A stretch of 64,000 nucleotides of DNA from an uncultured Opitutales bacterium (lineage in GTDB: Bacteria > Verrucomicrobiota > Verrucomicrobiia > Opitutales > Intestinicryptomonadaceae): assembly GCA_934613645.1 (NCBI GenBank), contig CAKTTC010000001.1, positions 186,001 through 250,000 of the forward strand, in the 5' to 3' direction. Numbering within the stretch: the stretch's first letter is position 1; every line of letters starts with the position of its first letter. Both the position numbers and the translations under genes were made by a program. A model generated the notes under the pieces. That model was not told where the DNA came from. It saw only the letters and a list, made by a program, of their open reading frames with translations, and made no database searches. This document shows positions 34,608 through 44,187 of this stretch, one piece after another.

Positions 34608-37358
34608 TTAGCGAAGTGCCGCCTGAGCCGCCGCCAAACGAGCCACGGGGACGCGCGGGGGCGAGCAGGAAACATACTTCAAACCGACTTGGTGGAAGAA
34701 GTTGATTGAGTCGGGATCGCCGCCGTGTTCGCCGCAAATGCCGAGCTTGATGTCCTTGCGGACGCTTCTGCCCTTTTCGGCGGCAATGCGGACAAGCTGC
34801 CCTACGCCGTCAACGTCGATTGAAGCAAACGGATTCTTCGGCAGAATCTCCAATTCCTTGTATCTGCCGAGGAAAGAACCGGAGTCGTCGCGGCTCATGC
34901 CCAGACAGGTCTGGGTGAGGTCGTTCGTGCCGAAGCTGAAGAATTCCGCCACTTCCGCGATTTCGTCGGCAGTGAGCGCGCCGCGGGGAACTTCAATCAT
35001 AGTTCCGAGCATGTAGTCAATCTTGACCTTCTTTTCCTTCATGACCGCCTCGGCAGTTTCTTTTATGAGCTGCCCCTGATACTTAAGCTCCTGAACGAAA
35101 CCTACAAGGGGAACCATAATTTCGACCTTTACCTGCCTGCCCTTCTTCGACTTCATCACGTTTGCGGCGGCTTCGAAAATTGCGCGCGCCTGCATGCGTG
35201 TGATTTCGGGGTAGCTGTTGCCCAAACGGCAGCCGCGGTGGCCGAGCATGGGGTTGGATTCCTCCAAAGCCTTGCATCTTGCCACGAGAAGCTCGGGGTT
35301 GACGTTCATCTTTTCGGCGAGCGCGTTTCTCGACGCGCTGTCGTGCGGGAGGAATTCGTGCAACGGCGGGTCGAGCAGACGGATTGTAACGGGTAAGCCC
35401 TCCATGGCCTTGAAGATTCCCTCGAAGTCTTTTCTCTGGTAGGGGAGAAGCTTTTTGAGTGCCTTTTCGCGCTCTTCAACGTCGGACGCCAAAATCATCT
35501 GGCGGACGGCGTCGATTCTGTCGCCCTCGAAGAACATGTGCTCGGTTCTGCACAAGCCGATACCCTCCGCGCCGAAGCGGACTGCCGCCTGCGCCTGTTC
35601 GGGGCGGTCGGCGTTTGTTCTGATACCGAGCTTGCGGTATTTGTCGGCCCACTTCATAACAGTGTCGAAAAGCTGGAACGTGTAGCTTTTGGCGGCCTTC
35701 ATTTTGCCCGAAAGCACACGGATTACTTCGCTGGGGGCGGTTTCGATTTCGCCGAGGAAAACTTCGCCCGTGGTGCCGTCAATGGAGATGCTGTCGCCTT
35801 CTCTGATGATTACGTCGCCGATTTGCATCAGGTGCTTGTTGTAGTCCATCTTGATTTCCGAAGCCGCGCAAATGCAGACTTTGCCCATCTGGCGCGCAAC
35901 CAACGCCGCGTGCGAGCTTACGCCGCCGCGCGATGTCAGAATACCCTCTGCGGCAATCATACCGCGCAGGTCTTCGGGCGATGTCTCCTCGCGGCAGAGA
36001 ATGACTTTCTGCCCCTGCGCGTTGAGCATTTCGGCCTTCGACGCCGCGAAGACAATCGCGCCGCTTGCAGCCCCGGGGCCTGCGGGCAGACCCTTTGTAA
36101 GGACTTTCGCCTTTTTGACCGCCGCCGCGTCGAACACGGGAACGAGCAGGCTCGAGATTGAGTCGGCGGGGATTTTCAGCAGGGCGGTTTTTTCGTTCAT
36201 GAAGCCCTGCTTGTTCATTTCAACGGCAATGCGGACAGCCGAAAGCCCCGTGCGTTTGCCGTTGCGCGTCTGGAGCATGTAAAGCTTGTTTTCCTCGATT
36301 GTGAATTCGAAGTCCTGCATGTCCTTGAAGTGCTTTTCAAGCTTCCTGCGGATTGACAGCAGTTCCTTGTAAGCCTTGGGCATTTCCTCGGCGAGCTGCG
36401 AAATTTTGTGGGGGGTTCTCACGCCCGCAACAACGTCTTCGCCCTGTGCGTTGATGAGGTATTCGCCGTAGAAAGAGTTTTCGCCGTTGGCGGGGTCGCG
36501 CGTGAAGGCTACGCCCGTGGCGGAAGTGTCGCCCTTGTTGCCGAACACCATTGTCTGGACGTTGACCGCCGTGCCCCAGTCGGACGGGATATTGTATTTC
36601 TGGCGGTAGATGATTGCGCGTTCGTTCATCCATGAGTTGAACACTGCGCCGATTGCCCCCCAGAGCTGTTCGCCGACGTCCTGCGGGAATTCGGTTTTTG
36701 TTCTCTGTTTGATGAGCTTTTTATAGCGCGAAACAAGTTCCTTCAAATCCTCCACCGAAAGTTCGGTATCGAGCTTTTTGCCCGTTTCCCTTTTAACGCC
36801 CTCCATGACTTCGTGGAAGGGTTCGGCTTCGCTCTCGGTTCTCGCCTGAACGCCCATAACTACGTCGCCATACATTTGGATAAAGCGGCGGTAGCAGTCC
36901 CAAGCAAAGCGCGGATTGTTTGTTTTGCTTGCCAAACCCGCAACCGTTTTGTCGTTGAGGCCGAGATTGAGGATTGTGTCCATCATACCGGGCATAGACT
37001 CGCGCGCGCCCGAGCGGACCGAGAACAACAGGGGGTCTTTTTCGTCGCCGAATTTTTTGCCCATCTGCTTTTCGACCGACTCCAACCCCGCCTTGACTTC
37101 CGCCGCCAAAGACGTCGGATATTTTCTGCCGTTGTTGTAGAAATACGTGCAAACTTCGGTTGTGAGGGTGAATCCGGGGGGAACGGGCAGCCCTATGCGC
37201 GCCATTTCCGCGAGGTTTGCGCCCTTGCCGCCGAGGAGGTTTCTCATTTTGGCGTCGCCGTCGGTCTTTTTGCCGAACCAATAGGCGTATTTTACTTTTG
37301 CTGTCTTCTTCTTCGCGGCGGAAGAACGCGCCGGAGTTTTTGTTTTTGTATTTTTCAT
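34608..37358 (-). CDS. ppdK: Pyruvate, phosphate dikinase
   Basis: A 916-residue enzyme interconverting pyruvate, ATP and phosphate with PEP, AMP and PPi. The nucleotide-binding domain starts at about residue 25 (LLGGKGANLAEM). The phospho-His swivel domain has His483 in RGGVSSHAALVARQMG. The C-terminal PEP/pyruvate barrel ends with LGICGEHGGDP, containing the catalytic cysteine. The first 22 residues are an unusual Lys/Thr/Ala-rich basic extension. A start at 37358 is supported by an upstream promoter-like sequence. It gives a reversible, PPi-linked step next to the gluconeogenic pathway. Confidence 0.96.
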   Translation of the reverse strand: MKNTKTKTPARSSAAKKKTAKVKYAYWFGKKTDGDAKMRNLLGGKGANLAEMARIGLPVPPGFTLTTEVCTYFYNNGRKYPTSLAAEVKAGLESVEKQMGKKFGDEKDPLLFSVRSGARESMPGMMDTILNLGLNDKTVAGLASKTNNPRFAWDCYRRFIQMYGDVVMGVQARTESEAEPFHEVMEGVKRETGKKLDTELSVEDLKELVSRYKKLIKQRTKTEFPQDVGEQLWGAIGAVFNSWMNERAIIYRQKYNIPSDWGTAVNVQTMVFGNKGDTSATGVAFTRDPANGENSFYGEYLINAQGEDVVAGVRTPHKISQLAEEMPKAYKELLSIRRKLEKHFKDMQDFEFTIEENKLYMLQTRNGKRTGLSAVRIAVEMNKQGFMNEKTALLKIPADSISSLLVPVFDAAAVKKAKVLTKGLPAGPGAASGAIVFAASKAEMLNAQGQKVILCREETSPEDLRGMIAAEGILTSRGGVSSHAALVARQMGKVCICAASEIKMDYNKHLMQIGDVIIREGDSISIDGTTGEVFLGEIETAPSEVIRVLSGKMKAAKSYTFQLFDTVMKWADKYRKLGIRTNADRPEQAQAAVRFGAEGIGLCRTEHMFFEGDRIDAVRQMILASDVEEREKALKKLLPYQRKDFEGIFKAMEGLPVTIRLLDPPLHEFLPHDSASRNALAEKMNVNPELLVARCKALEESNPMLGHRGCRLGNSYPEITRMQARAIFEAAANVMKSKKGRQVKVEIMVPLVGFVQELKYQGQLIKETAEAVMKEKKVKIDYMLGTMIEVPRGALTADEIAEVAEFFSFGTNDLTQTCLGMSRDDSGSFLGRYKELEILPKNPFASIDVDGVGQLVRIAAEKGRSVRKDIKLGICGEHGGDPDSINFFHQVGLKYVSCSPPRVPVARLAAAQAALR

Positions 37359-37456
37359 AATTTACAATGTTATTGATTGAAAAATGCCGCCGACGCGCGC
37401 GGCGCGCCGAAAGCACACGGGCAAAGCATTGCCGTAAATCCCGAAGAGTGTGGGGA

Positions 37457-37485
37457 TATTCTCCCGACGTTTACGCAATAGTCAA
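37457..37485 (-). promoter_or_regulatory. Candidate promoter for ppdK
   Basis: On the minus strand TTGACT (37480-37485), a 17-base spacer and AGAATA (37457-37462) lie about 100 bases before the ATG. The -35 box is preceded by TTTTTC, as at the efflux-adaptor gene. Confidence 0.5.
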
Positions 37486-37507
37486 GAAAAATACGGCGTT
37501 TTATATG

Positions 37508-37642
37508 CTATTTCTCCTTTTTTTTGCGGGAATCGAGCCTGTCCGATTTGTCGTCGGAAAGGACTTTGCGCATGCAGAAAAAAAACAGCCCGCCGAAAAG
37601 CGACATCGAAACGCACATTGTTATCCAGCCGCCTATTGTCAT
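37508..37642 (-). CDS. MetS-like small subunit of an NSS transporter (44 residues)
   Basis: A short frame: MTIGGWITMCVSMSLFGGLF starts it, then FFFCMRKVL and a charged tail ending KKKEK. It has one hydrophobic span of about 22 residues and a basic, hydrophilic C-terminus. This matches the MetS-type small subunits encoded right after sodium-coupled NSS amino-acid transporters. Its ATG overlaps the stop of the transporter gene (ATGA), so translation is probably coupled. It probably stabilises or activates the transporter, as reported for MetP/MetS. Confidence 0.82.
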   Translation of the reverse strand: MTIGGWITMCVSMSLFGGLFFFCMRKVLSDDKSDRLDSRKKKEK

Positions 37643-39384
37643 AATCTGTCAACCTTTCCTATGTTGTCGTATTTTTTGGAGGAGCACAACATCAGCGCGT
37701 AGAAGAAATACACGCCCGCAATTATCGCCACCGACGCCGTCGCAACCTTGTCGGGAGTTTCGCCCGCTATGTCCGAAATGTAGGGCGAAAGCGTGCCGTC
37801 GCCAACAACGCCGAGCACGTCTTTGGCAAACCAGAAAACGAACACCGCCATCAGCACCGACGGCGACACATATTTTATCACGAACGAATACGCCCGCGGA
37901 AGTTTTATCAAAGAACCTTCGTTTGCAAGCCGCCTGCCCTTTTCGGCTCCGAACACCCACGCGAACAGGAACGTCTGAATCATCGCCATAAGGTAGACCA
38001 TAACCTGCCCCGCCCAAAAGTCCATAGTGTCCATCGCCTTGAGGTCTTTGGAAAAATAGACCACAAAAAGCGAGATGAAAAGCGATACCATTCCGAGCAT
38101 TGGAATTGAAACCTTTCGCGGAACGCGCGTTGCCTCCTCCAAAAAGGCGACGCTCGGATAGAGCATTGAAATGGAGCTTGTAACCGCCGCTATGAAAAGC
38201 AGCGCAAAAAACAGAAAGCCGAAAAGTTCGCCGAACGGCATAGTGTGGAAGACAAGCGGCAGAACCTTAAAGCCCAAGTCGAACAGGCTAAGCCCCGCGC
38301 CGATAGCTCCCGCCACGCCGAAGAACGCAACGGCGGCGGGAACGGTTATCATTCCGCCCAGACAGACTTCGAAAAACTCGTTCATACTGCACGAGGAAAC
38401 CGCGCTCAAAACAATGTCCTGCTTGCGGCGCAGATAGCTTGCGTAGGTCATTATTGCGGTAAACCCGACAGTGAGCGAAAAGAAAACCTGCCCGCATGCG
38501 GCAATCCATATCGAGGGGTTCGACAACTGCTCGAGCACTGAAATCGACACAATCTTCCGCCTGACGGGCGAATTCTGCTTAGCCGAAAGTTCGTTGAATT
38601 TTTCCACCTGCGCGGAAACGGACGCAATTTCGGCGTCGCCCACGAGCGGGGCTATCTTCTCCCAGCCGCCGTCGGGCGTCGACTGCACAAGCTCCACTTT
38701 CACGGGGTTCCACATAAAGCCCAACCCCTGATTTATTGTGCGTTCGGGGTGCTCGGGCGAAACGTTGCCGAGCGTCATCATTCTGATTACGACAACAATC
38801 GCCACAACTACAAGCGTAGGCATTGCCACTTTGCAAAACGCCTCCACCCCCGCCGACACTCCCTTGTATATTATAAAGAAGTTCAGCAGAAACGACACCA
38901 AAAAGAACACCAGAACTTTGTCCGACGCAAACGAGATTGCGCCGCCGTTTTCGCCCGCCCCCACGAAGTCGGCAAAGAACGTCCTTGCCTGTTCTATTCC
39001 CGAAAAGGAAACGTTGCCCGCCAGAAAATTATACGCATACCCCAAGCACCACGATTCAATGTAGATGTAGTAGCAATACACAATCAGCGTCAAAACCGCG
39101 CCCACAACTCCGACGTATGAAAAGAATTTGCTTCCGCCGAAAACGCCCATAACGCCCGCCGCCGAGTGGTAGCCAAGCTCTCCGCCGCGCCTGCCGAGCG
39201 TCCACTCCACTATGGAAATGGGAACACCCACCAGAAAGAACGCGCACACATACGCTATCATAAACGACGCCCCGCCGTAGACCGCCACAAGCCCGGGGAA
39301 CTTCAGAAAATTGCCAAGCCCGACCGCGCTTCCCGCAACGGCAAGCACGACGCCCAATTTGGAACTCCAACATTCTTTTTTCAT
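37639..39384 (-). CDS. Sodium-dependent transporter of the neurotransmitter:sodium symporter (NSS) family
   Basis: A 581-residue LeuT-fold transporter. The first span carries the sodium/substrate motif AVAGSAVGLGNFLKFPGLVA. Later blocks such as FFSLTVGFTAIMTYASYL and LPLVFHTMPFGELFGFLFF match the family. About 12 spans are expected, with a large loop at residues 200-290. The substrate is probably an amino acid; the MetS-like partner hints at methionine or alanine, but that is inference. The ATG at 39384 follows the ABC ATPase stop by one base, so the two are in one operon. Confidence 0.92.
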   Translation of the reverse strand: MKKECWSSKLGVVLAVAGSAVGLGNFLKFPGLVAVYGGASFMIAYVCAFFLVGVPISIVEWTLGRRGGELGYHSAAGVMGVFGGSKFFSYVGVVGAVLTLIVYCYYIYIESWCLGYAYNFLAGNVSFSGIEQARTFFADFVGAGENGGAISFASDKVLVFFLVSFLLNFFIIYKGVSAGVEAFCKVAMPTLVVVAIVVVIRMMTLGNVSPEHPERTINQGLGFMWNPVKVELVQSTPDGGWEKIAPLVGDAEIASVSAQVEKFNELSAKQNSPVRRKIVSISVLEQLSNPSIWIAACGQVFFSLTVGFTAIMTYASYLRRKQDIVLSAVSSCSMNEFFEVCLGGMITVPAAVAFFGVAGAIGAGLSLFDLGFKVLPLVFHTMPFGELFGFLFFALLFIAAVTSSISMLYPSVAFLEEATRVPRKVSIPMLGMVSLFISLFVVYFSKDLKAMDTMDFWAGQVMVYLMAMIQTFLFAWVFGAEKGRRLANEGSLIKLPRAYSFVIKYVSPSVLMAVFVFWFAKDVLGVVGDGTLSPYISDIAGETPDKVATASVAIIAGVYFFYALMLCSSKKYDNIGKVDRL

Positions 39385-39385
39385 A

Positions 39386-40069
39386 TCAGTTTTTGATATT
39401 GCCGTCCACAAGCTCCACTATTCTGTCGGCTATGTCGAGAATGCGGTTGTCGTGCGTTACAAGAACAACCGTAACGCCCAGCGTTTTGGCCATTTTGCGG
39501 ATAATCTCCACGACCTCGCGCCCGCTTTTTTGGTCGAGCGACGCCGTCGGTTCGTCAGCCAAGACAATCGCGGGCTTGCGGATAAGCGCGCGCGCTATTG
39601 CGACGCGCTGGCGTTGTCCGCCCGAAAGGCGCGACGGTTTCTTTTGCGCGTGCTCCTCTATTCCCACTGTTTTTAGGGCTTCCAACGCGCGTTCTTTGGA
39701 GGACTGCGCCGTTGCGGTTTCGTCGAAGGCGAGCGGCAGGCGCACGTTTTCCGCAACAGTCAGCGAATTGAGAAGGTGGTGCGACTGAAATATGAACCCC
39801 AATCCCCTGCGGATTTTCACAAGCTCCTTCGCCGAAGCCCCGCCCAGCTCCACGCCGCCCACGCGCACGCTGCCCGACTGCAACGTAAGCTGCGCGCCGA
39901 TGATTTTAAGCAGCGTCGATTTTCCCGAGCCCGAGGGGCCCATGATTATGACAATCTCGCCCTCGTAGCAGTCCAAGTCTACCGAGTGCAGAACCTCCTT
40001 TGTCTCGTCGCCCTCCTTGTAGGAGTGGCGCAGGGAACGTATCGAAATTATGGGTTTTGCGGGTTGCAT
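39386..40069 (-). CDS. ABC transporter ATPase of the LolD/MacB/DevA type, no permease partner nearby
   Basis: A 227-residue ATPase with Walker A GPSGSGKST, Q-loop FIFQSHHLLNSLTVAENV, signature RLSGGQRQRVAIARAL, Walker B IVLADEPTASLD and H-loop VTHDN. This pattern is typical of LolD/MacB ATPases that drive FtsX-like permeases for lipoprotein or lipid export. No such permease is encoded on either side; neighbours are a beta-helix protein and an NSS transporter. The ATG at 40069 is preferred to the TTG at 40081, which would overlap the upstream gene. Confidence 0.9.
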   Translation of the reverse strand: MQPAKPIISIRSLRHSYKEGDETKEVLHSVDLDCYEGEIVIIMGPSGSGKSTLLKIIGAQLTLQSGSVRVGGVELGGASAKELVKIRRGLGFIFQSHHLLNSLTVAENVRLPLAFDETATAQSSKERALEALKTVGIEEHAQKKPSRLSGGQRQRVAIARALIRKPAIVLADEPTASLDQKSGREVVEIIRKMAKTLGVTVVLVTHDNRILDIADRIVELVDGNIKN

Positions 40070-40070
40070 T

Positions 40071-42647
40071 TTATTTTTCAAGCGGCTTTAGCGAAATGCC
40101 GGAGATGTCGAACGTTTCGCCGTTTCCGCCGTTGGGAGATATAAAAAATAATTTCTGGAATTTGAATGAATCTTCCTTGTATGGCAAACCAAATGAGGCA
40201 ATTTTTTTGTCGGCGTCGAAAATTTCCACGCGCATTGTTTTGTCGGAATTGACGTGTGTCGGAAGAACGCAGACAAACCGCAGCCACTTGTCGGTAGGCA
40301 GCTGCACGCCGTCGATACGCCCGTCCAAAATCCGCATACGGGGATTGTTGACGGGCTTAATGTCCGAGCGGAATTCCACTTTCATGCTTGCCTTTTCGCC
40401 GAAACGCGCATTGAAGACAAGCTCAACGTAGTCCGCCGAAGGCAGGTTGAAGTCGAAGGAGAAATACGGCCTGACGTCGGGGAAATAATCGCGAATGCGC
40501 AGGAATTTTGCGCCGTTTTCCCCGACAATCAACGCCGATTTTCCGTCGAGGCCCGATCCCGCAATCGAAGCCTTTGCCGGCCCAACGCCGAATTTCGAAA
40601 AATCGACTTCCACGGGAATTTCGGGCAGCACAAAATTGTGTTCGAACATCGGCGGATACTTGTAGCCCGCCAAAATTTCGGCGGCGCGCTTTTTCATTTT
40701 CCCGCGCACGCCCGCCCTCGAAACGTCAATCGGCTTGAATCCGATAATGTCGAGACCGCGCTTTTGTGCAAGCAGCGCGTCTATATCGACCTCCATCTCC
40801 ACGGAATTTGCGTCCTGCCCCGATTCGGCGCGCCATTGGTCGAAGCCGAGTTCGCCGAAAAGCAGTTTTCCGCCCTTGTTGAAATACGCGTTTGAGTCGA
40901 TTTTCGCCGCGCTTGCGGGCACCGGATTGTTTCCTCCGAAAAGCGTTGCGGGCGGGGAGAACTGGACTATGTTGTTTGTGAATGTGTAGGAATTCGGCTC
41001 TCTGCGCCCCAAGCCGAACTGGTATTCGCGGGAGTCGCGGATAATGTTGTTTCTGATTGTGCAGCTTTGACCGTAGTGCATATAATACCCCCCGCGGCTC
41101 GAATTTCTGACGTAGTTGTTTTCAACGAGCCAAAACGCCGAACCTTCGTCGTTATAGATGCCCCACGCGCCGTAGTCGAGGCAGTCTATGTTCTCAATTA
41201 CGTTGCCGACTATCTTGGAATTCGGCGACTTGCCGAGCGTATAAATTCCGCCTATGTCGTTCAGGCTTTTGAAACAGAGGTCGTGTATTTTGTTGAACGA
41301 AATCGACGTATTTTTCGTCTGGGTTGCGCCGCCGCCCCACGTCCAGCCGTATGAAATACCCGTATAGTAGCCGTCGAAAATTTCGTTGTGGACTATTTTG
41401 CAGTTCGGCACATCGAAGACCAAAATCCCGGCGCCGCTTTGCGACACGCGCCCGTATTTGTAAATCAGGCAGTCTTTCACGGTGATATTATGCGTTAAAA
41501 GCGGCTGAAATGAAACTTTGTTGATTCTTGAGTAATAGGCCAAATTGGCGGCTTGCCCGATTTTTATTCCGCCCAAGCCGATATCTGTAAATTCGCAGTT
41601 TTTTACCGTTGCAAATTCGACACCGCTTTCCAGCCACAGCGCGTATGAGTCAATCTTCGAAAAACGGCAGTTCTCGAAAGACACGTTCGCCGCCCGACTC
41701 ACTTTCACGCACGCGAACGAGTTCGCCGCCGACTGGCTGTATGCCGCAAAAAAATCGCGCCCCTTCCAGCTGTTTTTTGCAAAGCCGACCGCCGCGCCTT
41801 CGAATTTGGCGTTTTTGATTTTTATATTTTTAACCTGTTTGCGCTCCCCGCCTTCGAATTTTCCGCGGATTTCAAACGGCGTTATGACCGCGGGGTATTC
41901 AACCAAAGCCGACTCCATTTGTTCGCCGTCGCGCGGTAGATAGTAGATTTTTGAGTTTTGCCTGTCGAAATAGAATTCTCCCTTTTCGTCGAATCCCGCA
42001 AGCGTATTGTAGACTATATAGGACGAATACCTGCAATTCCTGAACATCGATGTGTCGAGCGGCGCGGAAAACAGAACTTCATAGACATTCCCCTTCTTTT
42101 CTACCGAACCGAAACCGACGTTTATTTGAACCCAATTTCTGAACGTGCCCAAATACATATTTTTTTTCTCGGCATCGGACAATTTTGAAAAGAACTCGCC
42201 GTCTTTCGGGAACACCCGCATTCCACTGGTCGAGCCGTGGTGCGAACTCGTATCGGGTATGCGCGAATGCGCCAATATGCGCGTATTGTTCGGGTGGCGC
42301 GAACACGAAGCGCGCACGCCGTTTACGAAAATCGACGGAATCAGGTCTTCCGACTTCAAGTCCGCCTCCCACGCACCCGCGCGGATATTCGACTTGCGCC
42401 AGCCCGAAATTTTTCTCGCCCCCGTAATCAGCGCGCCGCCGCCGTTTATGGACAGCCCGCTATGGCGTTCGTCCAAAACGACGGGCTTTTCAAGCCTGTA
42501 TTTCGCGCCGGCTAAATCGGCGCGTTTTTCGGCGGAAGCAACTGCGGCGTCGAGCTTTGCCTGCAAGTCCTCCGCCGAATAAAATTTCTCAGCTCCCCCC
42601 GCAAGCAACGGCACAACCGCCGCAAAAAACAATATAGATAATTTCAT
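40071..42647 (-). CDS. Secreted parallel beta-helix protein, possible GH141-like glycosidase
   Basis: An 858-residue exported protein with signal peptide (cleavage near AGGAEK). An N-terminal region, with DERHSGLSINGGGALITGAR and an IFVNGVRASCSRHP block, precedes a long right-handed beta-helix at about residues 260-600. That helix is rich in turns such as NCRFSKIDSYALWLESGVE and NNYVRNSSRGGYYMHYG. A jelly-roll-like domain occupies the last 150 residues. This architecture resembles family GH141, which includes an alpha-L-fucosidase of pectin breakdown; the exact activity is not provable here. A fucose-releasing role would fit the microcompartment, but the two loci are 24 kb apart. Confidence 0.72.
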   Translation of the reverse strand: MKLSILFFAAVVPLLAGGAEKFYSAEDLQAKLDAAVASAEKRADLAGAKYRLEKPVVLDERHSGLSINGGGALITGARKISGWRKSNIRAGAWEADLKSEDLIPSIFVNGVRASCSRHPNNTRILAHSRIPDTSSHHGSTSGMRVFPKDGEFFSKLSDAEKKNMYLGTFRNWVQINVGFGSVEKKGNVYEVLFSAPLDTSMFRNCRYSSYIVYNTLAGFDEKGEFYFDRQNSKIYYLPRDGEQMESALVEYPAVITPFEIRGKFEGGERKQVKNIKIKNAKFEGAAVGFAKNSWKGRDFFAAYSQSAANSFACVKVSRAANVSFENCRFSKIDSYALWLESGVEFATVKNCEFTDIGLGGIKIGQAANLAYYSRINKVSFQPLLTHNITVKDCLIYKYGRVSQSGAGILVFDVPNCKIVHNEIFDGYYTGISYGWTWGGGATQTKNTSISFNKIHDLCFKSLNDIGGIYTLGKSPNSKIVGNVIENIDCLDYGAWGIYNDEGSAFWLVENNYVRNSSRGGYYMHYGQSCTIRNNIIRDSREYQFGLGRREPNSYTFTNNIVQFSPPATLFGGNNPVPASAAKIDSNAYFNKGGKLLFGELGFDQWRAESGQDANSVEMEVDIDALLAQKRGLDIIGFKPIDVSRAGVRGKMKKRAAEILAGYKYPPMFEHNFVLPEIPVEVDFSKFGVGPAKASIAGSGLDGKSALIVGENGAKFLRIRDYFPDVRPYFSFDFNLPSADYVELVFNARFGEKASMKVEFRSDIKPVNNPRMRILDGRIDGVQLPTDKWLRFVCVLPTHVNSDKTMRVEIFDADKKIASFGLPYKEDSFKFQKLFFISPNGGNGETFDISGISLKPLEK

Positions 42648-42743
42648 AAATTAAAGTTAACAAAATTTAAACGCAATGAAAAGCAAAAAACAACCGCCTC
42701 AAACCTGCGCCCATTCACAATGCTATTTCCCGCAAAAGTCCAC

Positions 42744-42770
42744 AAAAAAAGCGACTCGGTAAAGAGTCGC
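42744..42770 (-). terminator. Intrinsic terminator after the OmpA/Pal gene
   Basis: On the minus strand GCGACTC and GAGTCGC pair (42751-42757 and 42764-42770) with a six-base loop and a seven-base T-run, 22 bases after the stop. Confidence 0.9.
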
Positions 42771-42792
42771 CCTTCGCGGCATTTGCCTAAAT

Positions 42793-43368
42793 TTATTTGA
42801 CCTTAACGATGTCTACGCGGCGGTCGTGCTTGGCTTCGGGAGAATCCTTGGCGACGTCTACAACTGCGCCCTGTTCGCCGCGGGCAACCGTTTCAAGCTT
42901 GTCGCCGTTGACGCCCAAGCCGAGCATATATTCCTGAACCGACTTGCAACGCTTGTCGGAAAGGAGCATATTGTATTCTTCAGTGCCATACCAGTCTGTA
43001 TGACCTACCAAATACACTTTCATATTGGGGTTTGCCTTGAAAAATTCCGCAGCCTTCTTGACGTTTTCGCGTTCCGAGCCCGCAATGGCATACTGGTTGA
43101 AGCCGAAGTAGATTGTGCTTACAATGTCTTCGGGGTTGATGTTTTCGGGGTCGAAGCCCAAGCCTCCGTTCAAGCCCGAATCCCTCTGCTGCAAGCCGTC
43201 GGAAAGCGCGCCGTTGTCGGAGAGGTCGTCTCCGCCGAGAGTGGAAGCACCGCTTGTGCCGCCCTGAGCGGCGGTGTCGCCGATGGACGGGGGTTCGTCC
43301 ATATCGTTACACGCTGACATAAAAAACATTGTCGCAACAAACGACGCTATAAGGAGGATTTTTTTCAT
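42793..43368 (-). CDS. OmpA/Pal-family peptidoglycan-associated lipoprotein
   Basis: A 191-residue protein with lipobox FMSAC. A Gly/Ser/Asp-rich linker covers about residues 22-70. The C-terminal OmpA-like domain has IYFGFNQYAIAG, VYLVGHTDWYG and LLSDKRCKSVQEYML, which bind peptidoglycan diaminopimelate. It should tether the outer membrane to the cell wall. No tolB, tolA or ybgF is adjacent. The ATG at 43368 is preceded by AAGGAGG on the coding-strand complement, and gives the signal peptide. Confidence 0.88.
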   Translation of the reverse strand: MKKILLIASFVATMFFMSACNDMDEPPSIGDTAAQGGTSGASTLGGDDLSDNGALSDGLQQRDSGLNGGLGFDPENINPEDIVSTIYFGFNQYAIAGSERENVKKAAEFFKANPNMKVYLVGHTDWYGTEEYNMLLSDKRCKSVQEYMLGLGVNGDKLETVARGEQGAVVDVAKDSPEAKHDRRVDIVKVK

Positions 43369-43458
43369 AACTGCTATAAATAAATTGTTTCCGATAATAT
43401 GTTTTGCAAGTTTTCCCATATTTTCGTTTTTTGCAAGCCTTTTTTACAAAAAACTCGG

Positions 43459-44124
43459 CTACATCACCCGACGGTATTTCGACATCGGCACAATAAGCCG
43501 CTTGTTTTTCGGGATTGTGATTTTGTAGTTTTTGAAATTCATTTCGTTTTCAATCTGCATTTGAAGCTCGTAGGCGCGCTTGCGCAAAAGCTCAAGCTCC
43601 GCCTGACGCACCTTCAGACGCTCTATTTCGGCCTCGCGCTCGTCGAGTTGGCGGCGCATTTTCTCTATGTCGGCACTCAGGTTCTGCGTTTTCTTGGCGT
43701 TTTTGAGCGAAGCAAGCACTTTGTTTGTTTCCGAAACCGATTTTGCAAGGCGGTCGCGCTCGCGCGCAAGTTCGTCCGAAGCCCTTTCCGCAGCCAGACG
43801 CGCGTCGGCCTCGCGCTCAAGCTGGGCGTTCATTGAAGCGACAAGCTCTTTTTGCGTCATTTCGCTTTTGAGCTTTGCCTGCTCAAGCATTTCGCGAGCC
43901 TGTCTTGCCTTCTCCGCGCTTTCAACCGCCTGCCTGTCGGCCATCACGCTGCGCTGCTGCGCCTGTTTTGTTTCGCGCTCCATTTCGGCAACCATTGACG
44001 CCGCTTTTTCCTCTGTAATAACCGCCTGCCGATGCTCGCGCTGGTATTTGACAAAAAACACCAACGCCGTAAAAGACAACAGACATACGGCGAAAATGAA
44101 CAGTCGCTGAAAATCCTTAAACAT
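43459..44124 (-). CDS. Membrane-anchored coiled-coil protein of unknown function
   Basis: A 221-residue protein. Residues 8-25 are one hydrophobic span near the N-terminus (FIFAVCLLSFTALVFFV). Residues 35-185 are almost entirely charged heptad sequence rich in Glu, Arg, Lys, Ala and Gln, predicted to be a long coiled coil. The last 30 residues are basic (ITIPKNKRLIVPMSKYRRV). It may be periplasmic or cytoplasmic depending on orientation. It is 90 bases upstream of the OmpA/Pal gene on the same strand; a cell-envelope role is a guess. Confidence 0.7.
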   Translation of the reverse strand: MFKDFQRLFIFAVCLLSFTALVFFVKYQREHRQAVITEEKAASMVAEMERETKQAQQRSVMADRQAVESAEKARQAREMLEQAKLKSEMTQKELVASMNAQLEREADARLAAERASDELARERDRLAKSVSETNKVLASLKNAKKTQNLSADIEKMRRQLDEREAEIERLKVRQAELELLRKRAYELQMQIENEMNFKNYKITIPKNKRLIVPMSKYRRVM

Positions 44125-44187
44125 AGTTTTAGCTTCCACTAAAAAGCTTGATTTTGCAACCAAATTCGCCTCAATTATAACAGATTT

